Positions 46,462 to 57,382 of a DNA stretch of 64,000 nucleotides are shown in pieces (within the stretch, counting starts at the first letter, position 1; each line of letters opens with the position of its first letter). Made by a program: the position numbers and the translations under genes. The stretch is from the NCBI RefSeq assembly GCF_964340395.1, contig NC_135558.1, positions 11,347,001 to 11,411,000 of the forward strand, written 5' to 3'. The DNA comes from Glandiceps talaboti (taxonomy: Eukaryota; Hemichordata; Enteropneusta; Spengelidae). The notes under the pieces were generated by a model. It was not told the DNA's origin. It saw only the letters and a program-made list of their open reading frames with translations, and searched no databases.

Positions 46462-46884
46462 ATGTCATCCATAGCTGTATGTGTTTCTAGAATGTCGTCA
46501 TCCATAGCTGTATGTGTTTGTAGAATGTCATCCTTAGCTGTATGTGTTTCTAGAATGTCATCCATAGCTGTATGTGTTTCTAGAATGTCATCCATAGCTG
46601 TATGTGTTTCTAGAATGTCATCCATAGCTGTATGTGTTTCTAGAATGTCATCCATAGCTGTATGTGTTTCTAGAATGTCATCCATAGCTGTATGTGTTTC
46701 TAGAATGTCATCCATATGTGTATGTGTTTCTAGAATGTCATCCATAGCTGTATGTGTTTCTAGAATGTCATCCATAGCTGTATGTGTTTCTAGAATGTCA
46801 TCCTTAGCTGTATGTGTTTCTATAATGTCATCCATAGCTGAATGTGTTTCTAGAATGTCATCCATAGAAGTATGTGTTTCTAGA
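46462..46884. repeat. 30-bp minisatellite, 14 units
   Basis: Thirteen 30-bp units and one of 33 bp, same consensus as 23909-26137. Open on both strands, as in the larger array. Confidence 0.95.
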
Positions 46885-47345
46885 ATATACTGTAAACCGG
46901 GACATTTTCGCTGAAGACTAGTTTTCATTTATGTTACATGAAAACAAAAACAAGTAGTAGTTATTTTATTCAATTTTAGATTCATGACGGAGGACATTTG
47001 TGCAGGACCGAAAATGTACATTTTCAATTCAGCCTCAAATTCTTGTCCTTTTATATCGAACTCGTAGTAAATTACTTTTTGAGAACTAGCTGAAGACTGT
47101 AAAATGGCGCAATTTTTTCTAGTGGTGAAAATATCTAGGTTTACAACTATCTTCACCCTGTGACCGAAATCGAAAATGCCTATGGCAGTGTGAATTTTTC
47201 ACACAGAATACAGAATTACCGGTATGTATGATATTGAATTACCCACGCTCATTGTGTAGGAACACTCGTCATATGTTCGTCTATGAACCACGTCGGTGTA
47301 CCTATACATACGTAGACAGAAAACCATGTTCTGGTCATTTTTTCG

Positions 47346-49542
47346 TATTCGTGTATGTAAGCTCAGACCACTATAGAGGTCTACAGTGGTCTTGATGAAG
47401 GTAAACGGACCTTTGTTCCGACCGGATACGTCATATGCATTACAAATAGACTTAGTTGTTACATAAGCTATTCAGATTCCATTGTGAAACGGTATTGTAT
47501 ATCACCTTCACTATGCGACTTAGATCATGGATTACGGTACCAGCACTGAAGGCTTGCACCGTCTAGAGAACCAATCGCTTTCCTTTTTATAGAACAGCAT
47601 ACGAATTGAGATTTAGTACACATCCATACTATAAGCTACATCCTCATAGGAGAGCGAAGACGGGGACAACATCATTGTCATTAAACAGGTAAGATGATTA
47701 TTGCGTTGTGTGTATGAATCTTTACAATCGTATCAAACCGACATTTTAAGGCTAACTATATCTACAAAACACTCCATGATTCGATATGTACACGCGAAAC
47801 GAATCGCTAATAGAATACAGAGACATCGCCATAATGTCGTGGATTGAGGATTTCGTATTTCTCAGTAAAAGTCAAGATGGCGATCAGACGTACCCTTACA
47901 CTCAGAAAGGAATACATATATAATTAGCACGTTGATTGGAAGGGGTTGTCTCGCTGTCATTGTCATTGTCAACAGTTAGCCTTTGTTATCCTACCTGGCG
48001 TGTTAATAAGTAGCTGTTGATATGTGTACAAGTAAAATCAAATCTATTCATTAAAGATACAGTACACTCTTTGGTTCTGGAGATTCGTTTCAGAATTTCA
48101 CACCATTCACATAAATTTCACGGGGTTGCCAAGAAACACCAAATACATTTAAGCATAGACAGTTGTTCTATCTGTATTTTTGACATTGCTTCGTGCATGG
48201 ATGTATTAGTGAGAGTCTAACTATGTCAATGACCTCATATATATTCCGAGGTCACATTTAGTTAGAGAATAAAACGGTAAATATTAAAATCGTGGATACT
48301 AACAAGCGCGTGTCATGTCACTCGCTATTCCTGACATCAAAATTGGAACTCTGGTAGGATTATAAGCTTATAGCTCTGTTTGTGACCACCCCTCGTGACC
48401 AGCAAAATTTCCATCATTTGTAAGGAGCTGATTTTACTCTCTTTTTTTCCGCCGAGAAATACAAATGTATATTCTGCCTTATTCTACATGTCGGTGATTA
48501 TCTTTACTATCCTATGACGTCACTGAAGACGACTTATGGCAAGAAATTCACATCACACTGTTTATGATTTGTTACTGTTGTGATTGAAAATATCGTATAT
48601 TTAGGAATTTGGGTGTAAATTTACACAATTTTGGCGATATTGGCTAATGCCCAAGTGATTTTACGAGTAGGGGCATGGCTGGGATGCACACGATTATGTA
48701 ATTGAGACAACATAATGATAGATTTATGAGAAGTAACAGTTTGTACAAGGTGTGATTGAAGTGTCAGCAAGTTTTAATATACGCTTTTAATATTGGCGAG
48801 GGCTTCACAAACATACGTCAACAAATGGTAAGCCCAATGTGATGAATGATGGCACACAGTACTAGGATATTCTAGTACAGTTATGCAGTAGTAGATGATA
48901 TCGGTACATACAAAACAACTCCTTTAGTTTTAGTGATGCGAAGCTCCGAGGACATGTAAGAGAGTCTACTATTGTCTTCACACCTATGTGAATTATTGTA
49001 ATAGAAGATATTCATTTCTTCTTTGTCTAGGTGTTTGGCTACGTCTGAACCCAAAGACAGTAAATTACGTATTCGTGACAGGCTACTGTATCGTGACAAG
49101 AGCTGTGAACGAAAGCAATGACCTCGTGACCTTTTCAGCTCAGAATTTACAATTTATTGTACATACCCAAACCGATACAATTTACACAGCCATAAACTTA
49201 TTTACATACATAAGACAGTAAATTCCGATATTGTTCTGATATTCTAAGACATGCTGTTGAATGTGCAATATTTATCAGCCTCTGATTGAGTTCTGTATAT
49301 AGTCTGTATTTGAATTACTTTCTGTTTCCATGACGACGGAGTTCGTTTTTTTCAATATGACCGCCAGGCTAAAGTGGCTTTATTGGAAAATGGTGTGTGT
49401 ACTCTGTTGAGTTCTGGTTACCATGGGTACGCGTTGAAATAGTGCACAGATAGGTTCTTCATTACATATACATTTATTTTCATTTTCCACTGAGAATAAT
49501 GTATTCTTGTTGAAAGTTTATTATATTTTTTTGTTGTTTTAG
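47346..49542. other. Spacer upstream of the sialyltransferase
   Basis: No coding exon recognised. A 5' noncoding exon and promoter for the sialyltransferase probably lie here, because the first coding exon is preceded by a good acceptor (TTGTTGTTTTAG| ending at 49542). Confidence 0.5.
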
Positions 49543-49742
49543 GAAACGAAGACGTTGCTATATTACATATGAAGTAGAAGTGTGTTCCAATCACTGCATT
49601 CGTATCGAGTGACGTAGGAGAGCCCACACCAATCAATGCATCAGTATCGAATGACGTAACAGAGTGTGCACCAATCAGTGCCTTGGCACTGTGTGTTGAC
49701 TGCTTGGAAAATCGTCTGCGACTTTCACCACCAGAGGAAACC

Positions 49743-50751
49743 ATGACGACAGCAGGTCGCAGGCATCGTATCATGCGAGCGCTGTTTTTAACATTCGTAC
49801 TAAGTAATGTGTTTATTGTTATCGCCGTTTATTTCAAAGTTTTTGGAAATTTTGGTAATTCGCCGGTAACGACGAGGAACATTGACGAACGTTTTGCATC
49901 ACAGATACATCAAAAACATCACCATCGTCTAAATCACCACCGACATAGAAGGAAACACCACGGTGACGGTGACGGTAACATAACTGACGATTTTCAAGGA
50001 AACCAATTATCGACATTTAATGACATTATAAAACAAAGTAATGATAATCTCGAAAATAATCTCGAAGCCTTATTTGATACAGATGATAAAAGTAATGATA
50101 ATCTGGAAAATGATATCGAAGCCTTATTTGATACAGATGATAAAAGTAAACTTAACCAACTCATACGAATGATGTATAAAATTAACGATGGAAACGTCGA
50201 AGGAAGTCTAGCAACTGTGAACAGAGGGAGAATGAACGTACGTGTGAAAAACAGCTCATCATTAAACGATATCCGTGGCTATCCAACTTCACAACAACAA
50301 AATGCAAATCTGACGAGTCAGGAGTCAGAAGACGACGTTGAGAGTTTATCGAAACCTGCGCAGTGGATGAAACATTCAAATAAAACAGTAAATAATAACA
50401 TAACACTACCCGATATATCAGATCCACAAATACAGTTTGTATTGCAACAATATGAAAAGAGTTTTGATGATAGATACATAGCACCACGTAATAAATTTGG
50501 CATTCCACCGAGGAAAATTCGTAAGGAACGTGTACATGACACCGGTGATGGACGACAACTATTATGCAGGTTAAAAGACGAAGCTCCTGTTCGTCTTCTA
50601 TCCCCGGACACGACCCCATTCAAAGAAATTGGTTTCGGAAAATACTTCCCGAAGATAGAGTTTCTGAACGCTTATAAACGACCATTTGATACATGTGCAG
50701 TAGTTGGCACAGCACGGTTTCTGAGAAACTTTAAACATGGTGCAGAAATAG
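49743..50751 (+). CDS. Sialyltransferase exon 1 (anchor, stem, start of motif L)
   Basis: 1009 bp. ATG at 49743 is chosen because it precedes the basic residues and the hydrophobic anchor; the in-frame ATG at 49773 would still leave the anchor. Ends GAAATA-G|GTAAGT inside motif L. Confidence 0.9.
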
Positions 50752-50927
50752 GTAAGTGGGATATATATAATGATAGCATATTTAAATTATAAAGGAGATA
50801 CACGTCATGTCATAATTTCTTTTCTCATATTTATCCCTAGGGGTACATATTGTAATTCTTGTCACATCGACACATTGTTGATGTTGATTTGTAATTTCCC
50901 AGTCGTTCATGTTTCTCAGTATTTGTA

Positions 50928-50994
<67 letters not shown>

Positions 50995-51003
50995 GCTGCT
51001 GCT

Positions 51004-51047
<44 letters not shown>

Positions 51048-53553
51048 TCTTGTTTATTTGTGTGGTGTGTTTTCGTAAACAAAACTTTTCATTAAGCCTG
51101 AACACCCTAATGTCCACCAATCGTGTTTTCAATTTTCAGACGGACACGATGCAGTCCTACGAATGAATGCAGCGCCGATTAAAGGATACGAATCAGTGGT
51201 TGGAAATAAAACCACATTTCATCTCCTCAACAGTCAGTTCCTTGAGAAGAGATCATTTGAAACAATCAAACACACGTATCATGGAAATGTTACCCATATC
51301 GTTTGGAAAGGTGGTCCATACAGTGGAAATCTGTATAGGGTAAATTATGATATAATTTTCTCGTTCATTTATTCTGTCTTTCTTTCTCTCGTTCGTTCGT
51401 TCGTTCGTTCTTTCTCATTTGTTCTTTCTGTTTTACTCCTAAGTGCTTATTACCTTCAGATAGTCAAATGGACCTTGATTAGTACCTAGGGAACTATTTC
51501 CATGGCCCCCACCAGAAATGTCCTTTCTGTTGCTTTCAAATATTGTGTGCATATTTTTCTTCTCTGGTGAAATACATTTAAATTCAATAGTCATGAATAG
51601 TCATTATTCATATACATGAGTGTCTACTAAGTCCCATGCGGCAATAGTGGATATTGAAAGAATAATAGCGGTGAAAAAAAAAAGAATTTCAATAGGGGTT
51701 TTCTTTGCAGAGATGTGAAATCATGCAATGACTCTCTAGAACCCAGTTTATGAAAACACATTTTATTGCCTTGAGTTGTGTTCCCTTTAAGGAGAGGAGA
51801 AGAAAGGAAGTCTTCTGTCTCTTGTTTCTGAACACATTACCTTTACTCAGTCTACAGGAAGTGTATTGAAGTGTGAAGGAAAGCAGACAGTGCCCTTCAT
51901 TGACAGAACCTGATATTATATTTTGGGTTATATATAAGGTTTACATACATCACAGACAAGGAAGCCTTGCTTATCTGTGCATACATACATACATACATAC
52001 ATACATACATACATACATACATACATACATACATACATACATACTAATATTATTGGTATTCATGGCACACCCGCCTAAATAATTATCATTAATTATGCAA
52101 ATAGTCTCATTGATTTACATATTATGATTTACCATCCACAGTGGTATGAGGTTCCAAGCGCCCAGAAATTTTTCAGTGGTTACATGGAATGGCAAACGTA
52201 TTATCCTACATCACCTATGTATGTGATGAACCCTAAATCTAACTGGAATGCTTGGGACATTATGAAGGATTACTGTACAAGTTCGTCTGTTAACCCATTA
52301 TCATCTGGAATTACCGGTAAGTCACACTTGTCACGCCTCACCACAGCACGTCACTGTCAAAGTGTCAAGTCTCGTGTAACATGGCGTACTGTAAAGTGAC
52401 AGTGTCAAACGTTTTCACGGGTTGCGCTGCAGGTAAAATATCTCACGTTGCACGTTACCCAGAGTCACGTCCCCACGCACGGAGCATGGTATTCTGAACG
52501 TCAATTGACTTTTAACGCACATCCCATATCCATGATCTGTACGTCTGACAGTGTTTACAAGGTGTAATATGTCACGTCTTGCACGTCATAGACTACAATA
52601 CATCGCCTGGTGCGGGAGTACGATGCAGTGTCCTTGTTATCCAGTCCCTCCCATTGTGGAAAGAGATGGGAAGTGCGCCCACAACGGCTGATATTTCAGT
52701 CTATTCCAACTTCACATTGTCATTTCCATGTTTCTTCTAAGTTGTATCGTAACATTTCAAAATCTGAAATAGTTTTACACTTTGTTGGTAGCCTCACATT
52801 GATCATATCTATTCAATGCAATGTACATTCAAATGTGTAAATCTTTCATTAAAGTGACACCAGCTGTGTTTGTAAGCATTTTACTCAAGTGAAAATACGT
52901 CTCGTTTGGGTGGTCTTGTGGAAGAGCTCCCAGCGGTGACAGTCTGGGTAACCGAGACTAGGTATATTATGCTAATATCGATGCATGCTTTCTATCACAT
53001 TACAATTTGTGTTCTGGTATTGTTGGAATTGATGAATGCACAGTAGTGCGAGTGCCTGTATATTTTTTATGCGTATGATAAATTACGTCATCGGATCGTT
53101 CATAAGTTATATTCTAATACCAGGTTTGAGTTCAGTCAATTGCAAGTGATGGTTAAGTGTACATCAGTAACTAGCATACTGTGAGTACCTTTTAATATGC
53201 AGAAAAAAATACATCCCAAAAAACTCAGCTTGTGTGCTTTAAGGACTCTCCTATGGTTTTTTTCTCCACTTAGAAGTTGACTTCACTTTTTTCTCTTGAT
53301 TTTATTTCTAGGTCTTCAGGCAATGCTACATATCTGTAAAGAAGTTGACGTATATGGAATGTTGTACCCGACTACGTCGACTTCACTATGCCATTACTAT
53401 CGAGATATTTACAGTTGTTCTAAATTAAAGTGGCATCCATTATCCATGGAGAAATGCTTCCTTCAAAAACTTGTAGATGGCAATTTAGAAATTCCGTATG
53501 AAAATGGAAAATTTACACTGCAAGGATTCCCATCATTAGACTGTAATAATTAA
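49743..53553 (+). CDS. ST6GAL-type beta-galactoside alpha-2,6-sialyltransferase (541 aa)
   Basis: Predicted join(49743..50751,51140..51339,52142..52316,53312..53553); phases 1, 0, 1 all fit. A type II Golgi enzyme (GT29) that moves sialic acid from CMP-sialic acid to galactose ends. Residues 11-30 form the anchor (MRALFLTFVLSNVFIVIAVY). The stem runs to about 316, with a His-rich stretch and an 18-residue tandem duplication. Sialylmotif L starts at C318 (CAVVGTARFL, then EIDGHDAVLRMNAAP, VGNKTTFHLLNSQ). Motif S is NPLSSGITGLQAML (454-467), motif III HYYRD (489-493), motif VS HPLSME (503-508). The NAAP, KTT, LLNSQ and HPLxxEK signatures point to ST6GAL rather than ST3GAL or ST8SIA. Motif L lacks the usual S/A-G after CAVV. 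Probable poly(A) signal at 54533-54538. Confidence 0.92.
50037..50144 (+). repeat. In-frame 54-bp tandem duplication in the stem
   Basis: 50037-50090 and 50091-50144 encode SNDNLENNLEALFDTDDK and SNDNLENDIEALFDTDDK. Only a few bases differ, so the duplication is fairly recent. Confidence 0.95.
50931..51050. repeat. (GTT)n/(GCT)n microsatellite in sialyltransferase intron 1
   Basis: Trinucleotide array of about 120 bp, less than 100 bp before the acceptor of exon 2. Long polyV, polyL, polyN and polyQ frames across it are spurious. Confidence 0.97.
51140..51339 (+). CDS. Sialyltransferase exon 2 (rest of motif L)
   Basis: 200 bp, acceptor CAATTTTCAG| and donor AGG|GTAAAT. Encodes DGHDAVLRMNAAPIKGYESV and on to HIVWKGGPYSGNLYR. 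Confidence 0.9.
51340..52141 (+). other. Sialyltransferase intron 2
   Basis: Holds short (GTTC)n near 51395 and (CATA)n at 51979-52045. No exon. Confidence 0.8.
52142..52316 (+). CDS. Sialyltransferase exon 3
   Basis: 175 bp, acceptor CATCCACAG| and donor ACC-G|GTAAGT. Encodes WYEVPSAQKFFSGYMEWQTY through MYVMNPKSNWNAWDIM to the first part of motif S. Confidence 0.9.
52317..53311 (+). other. Sialyltransferase intron 3
   Basis: Contains repeated short motifs (cacgtt, gtcacg) but no clear repeat element or exon. Confidence 0.75.
53312..53553 (+). CDS. Sialyltransferase exon 4 (motifs S, III, VS)
   Basis: 242 bp, acceptor TTTATTTCTAG|, stop TAA at 53551-53553. Encodes LQAMLHICKEVDVYGMLYP, CHYYRD, WHPLSMEK and LQGFPSLDCNN. 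Confidence 0.92.
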
Positions 53554-54975
53554 CATAATATTCAAACTGAGGCCAACCGAGGTGACGTCATAGACAACAT
53601 GACGTCACATTCAACCATATTGTGATTCTCGTTTTCCAATTGTTAATGGTTTGTGTTATCCCAGTCCCTCTATCCCAGGGACTGTTCTGTTTTCTAAACT
53701 TCGTTTTCGTCTTTCTGTTTTTTCTTTGTTTGTCACTTGTGCATTGATTTTGCAGTGCTAATTTAGTATTTACATGACGAATACCGCGTTGAATAATCAG
53801 AACAGGTAACGGTTGAGGGCGTGCCATATATACAGGACATTTACATGATTTGTATTCATGTGTTGTTGTAAATCTTTTTGTAAATAACTATGTTAATCCT
53901 TGAATTCGCCATTTCAATGTCAGTTACATTCTATGATCGCATACGTCACTTCTGTATGCAAATGTCGATGGATACTGATGCATTTTATCATGTTCATCAA
54001 TATGTGTATATAGACAACGTGTCAAAAATTTAGCCAAATGACAAAATTGTCGTTCAGATCCATATCTATATTTACTAGCAAATTTCAACAACTATTTTTA
54101 TGTTTTTGAAGATCAAGACATCTCAATTGTAAAAGCTGTTATTGCATCGATATTTCTCAAGGTATCTCGTGATTTTTCGGTGGTTGGTATTGCATGTTTG
54201 GATAGAGTAGTCAGACTTGGGCCGACACAATTTTATATTAGCATGCTCTCGGAATACTCAGCCATGAAGTGAGCCATCAACGGTGAGACTGGATAACCGA
54301 GATTTTGAGGAATGTGCGTAGGTATGACCAGACTGTGGCAGTTTACGGTATGGAATACTTTTGTTTTTAACGCGCCGAATCAGATTGAGGGCGCGCCACA
54401 GTTTGAAACTTTGATGCTGACTTTGTTTTAAGACAATAATAGGAATCGCATATACATATCGATGTACCCTTACAAAGTCAGATGGCGGCATCAGTATTTA
54501 TAGAACCACCATTTTTTGTCTTGTATTGTTCAAATAAAAAATCTTTTTAGCATATTATGTGTTTTCATTTTATTTATTTTGTGAGATTGTTACGTACACG
54601 AGTGAGGTAGTTGCGAAAACGAAGTATTAAACAGGCGAGAAAACACGGAAATATATTGAGGCATGACACAGATACATTATTTTATATTTCAGAGCTTGTA
54701 TCGAAAAAACTCAAATAATTTTAATTAAAAATGTTATGAAAAATGAAAAACATTGTCCTCATGACAGCGCCCTCACCGGTTGCATATCCGATGTGCCCTC
54801 ACAAAGTCAGATGGGGCGACATTGTTATAGAACTAGTTTTTTGTTTTGTTTTGTTTTTAGATTTGTTTCAAGTGAAAAATCTATACAGTATCATACTAAG
54901 TATTTTGTGTTTTCATCGCTGACGATAAAATAGTTTATGACTGTACCCGTAGAATACATGAATGTATTAACTGGT
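53554..54975 (+). other. Sialyltransferase 3' UTR and downstream spacer
   Basis: A 3' UTR of about 1 kb would end after AATAAA at 54533. 54770-54920 is a diverged copy of 54430-54580 (shared acaaagtcagatgg, tatagaac, gaaaaatct), so the end of the transcript region was duplicated in tandem. No further gene before the LINE. Confidence 0.6.
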
Positions 54976-56180
54976 ATAGTTTGGTTTTAAGAAAGCTCAT
55001 GGCACTGATATGTGTATATTTCTACTTAAAGAGACAATCAGGTATTATAAGTCGAATGGCAGCCCAGTTTTCGTATGTTTCCTTGACGCTGAAAAGGCGT
55101 TCGATAGAGTGAATCACTGGACTCTCTTAAAGAAAATGATTGACAGATCAGTGCCGACCTATATTGTTCGGCTACTTTCAAATTGGTTTGTAATACAAAA
55201 GTTTTGTACTCGTTGGTCAAATTCTCTTTCCATGTCTTTTAACGTATCTAATGGAGTTCGACAAGGGGGAATCTTATCCCCATTTCTTTTCAATGTTTAT
55301 GTTGATTCTCTTAACAGGTCACTGTCTCGTGCCAGGGTTGGTTGTGAAGTGGGTGGAATTGCAATTAATAACTTGTCATATGCGGACGATATGTGTCTCA
55401 TCTCTCCATCTATCAAAGGCCTCAGAAAACTTATTCATCTCTGTGAACAATATGCTGATGATCATGATATCATTTATAATGCTAGAAAATCTAAATGTGT
55501 ACACTTTAAGGCATCCACAAAACTGTCTGTCATTCCCCCAATCAACCTTTGTGGGAATCTTCTCGAATTCGTATCAAGTTTTAATTACTTGGGACATGTT
55601 TTTACTGATGACCTGAAAGACAATCAGGATATTTTGAAACAGCGTAGAGCACTTTGTGGTAGAGCCAACTTTTTATTGAGAAAGTTTTCTGCATGTACTA
55701 TATCGGTGAAACTGCGTCTCCTCACAGCGTTTTGCAATAACATTTACGGAAACCATTTATGGTGTGATTTCAATGTAAGTAGTATGCAAAATATAATTGT
55801 CTGTCACAACAATGCGTTCCGGAGACTGATAGGACTTCCAAGTTCTGCCAGTGCATCTAATACGTTTGTCTCCAATTCAGTTAATTCTCTCTCTGTTTTG
55901 AGAAGAAAGGCGGCATTTAGGTTTATGCTACGTCTTTTTGACAGCCAAAATGTTCTGATTAATCGTGTTATTACTTGTGATGTACGGTTCTGTGGGCTTC
56001 AGGCCCACTGGTTGAAGATTTTACATTGATTTTTTTTTCTTTTAAAATAATACCTGTTGTAATATTTTCTGTTTGTATTTGTCTGTTATGTAAAAATTAT
56101 GCTGTCTTGTGGTATATTTTTGTTCTTCTCTGGACCATGGGTCTGTAATAAAGTTTAAATAATAATAATAATAATAGTGA
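54976..56180 (+). mobile_element. 5'-truncated LINE with reverse transcriptase
   Basis: The open frame 55010-56029 encodes CFLDAEKAFDRVNHWTLLKK (RT motif A), NGVRQGGILSPFLFNVYVD (motif B) and LSYADDMCLISPS (motif C, catalytic YADD), then a thumb-like region. The frame extends upstream as FGFKKAHGTD but a TAG sits where a glutamine is usual. This marks truncation near 54976. The 3' end carries gtaataaag and an (AAT)n tail at 56157-56176, as in CR1/Rex-like or related non-LTR elements. It lacks endonuclease and so cannot move by itself. The 339-codon frame is intact, so the copy is young. Confidence 0.85.
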
Positions 56181-57289
56181 ATCAAACCAAACTAAAACTA
56201 TTGTTATTCAGTTCACCAAGGGGCAGTGGCGTAGCTGCAATAATTGTAGCGTTAGTTTTGATTCTGAGTTGGGTTTTTTCTGGTTTTATGACGTTCGTTT
56301 TGAGCTTGAACTAACTCCGGAACAAAAAAAAGCTCAAAAATAGAGAAAAAGAAAACAGAAAAATCAAAAACCAGTGCTACAATTATTGCAGCTAGCTAGC
56401 AGTGGCGTAGGCCACAGGCACTTGTTACCCAAGATATGTCTCAGAATACAATAAAATGTTGATAATATCGATAATATAGACGTATTTAGCCAACTTTATA
56501 TGAAAGGGGTAAAAATTATACTTGCTTCTGTGATCGCGGAAGTTCACTCACCGCGAAAGAAGAGACTTCGCGGTGAGTGAACTTGCGCGCTCACAGAAAC
56601 AATTGTAATTTTACCCCTTTCATATAAAGTTGGCTAGATAAGACAATATTATCGATACTATCAACATTTTATTGTATTCTGATAGAAAGATTGTGATACG
56701 TATCTAGGGGAAACAAAATTAATGTGTGTGGCGTTCTCGGAACGCATATTTTTTTCCAGAGCTATTGTATAGTTTGAGGATCAAATCATGACCAACTGTG
56801 ATTGTGAATCTCGTTGTGAATAATCTGACTATTACACATTTCAAAATTGATTAAACGAGTAAAATAGCTGTATCAAGCCTTGAGATGAGCTCGCGGATAT
56901 GCAGGCAAGCCATACAGCGAAGTAAAGGGAATCCCGTGGAATACCCCTCTGACGTCATGAAGTGCTACATTTTCAGCTCAAAGCAGTTCATTCTGGTGAG
57001 GTTGGAAAATAGTATTAGATGATCTCATTCACTGACCATTCTAATTTTAATACAATTATATCTAAGATTTTACATTTAAAAATAAAATATTTTAAATATT
57101 GATTTATCTAGTGTGACTTACCTGCAAAATTACGTAGCGCGATACCAAAAATAATACGATTGATATTACATTGCATTATGGGTAAACTTCGCCTTAGCAA
57201 CAATCACAAGCAAGCGGTAACCTCGTCAATTTGCTCGTGTGAATAAGCAGGGATTTCAGAAAGAAAATACCATTTTTGAAAAGCCTAAG
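56181..57289. other. Spacer between LINE and RSPH14
   Basis: Contains the foldback element at 56440-56685. The RSPH14 promoter and 5' UTR should lie in the last few hundred bases. A GTG-started extension from 57239 is in frame, but the ATG at 57290 fits the family. Confidence 0.6.
56440..56685. mobile_element. Foldback MITE, near-perfect palindrome of about 246 bp
   Basis: Arms of about 118 bp (56440-56557 and 56566-56685) are inverted copies with few mismatches and an 8-bp loop. They share tcagaatacaataaaatgtt, gccaactttatatgaaagg and agttcactcaccgcgaa blocks. Confidence 0.85.
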
Positions 57290-57382
57290 ATGACTACAAC
57301 CCGTATTTCAGCACATCTACCACCAGATATTGACGTAACCAAGGCGCCACTGGCGTACGGCGATCGTGCACTTCCCCGACTG
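57290..57382 (+). CDS. RSPH14: RSPH14 exon 1
   Basis: 93 bp, ATG to CGACTG|GTGAGT; residues 1-31, including the conserved PPDID...AYG...ALP.L. Confidence 0.9.

Larger units (their letters stand above)
45305..47345. repeat. Minisatellite-bearing duplicated segment, copy 2
   Basis: Matches 22585-26640 in its flanks. Its 3' flank is itself present twice: about 46140-46430 with a single minisatellite unit, and 46862-47135 after the 14-unit array. So a duplication inside copy 2 included the array's end. Confidence 0.85.
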
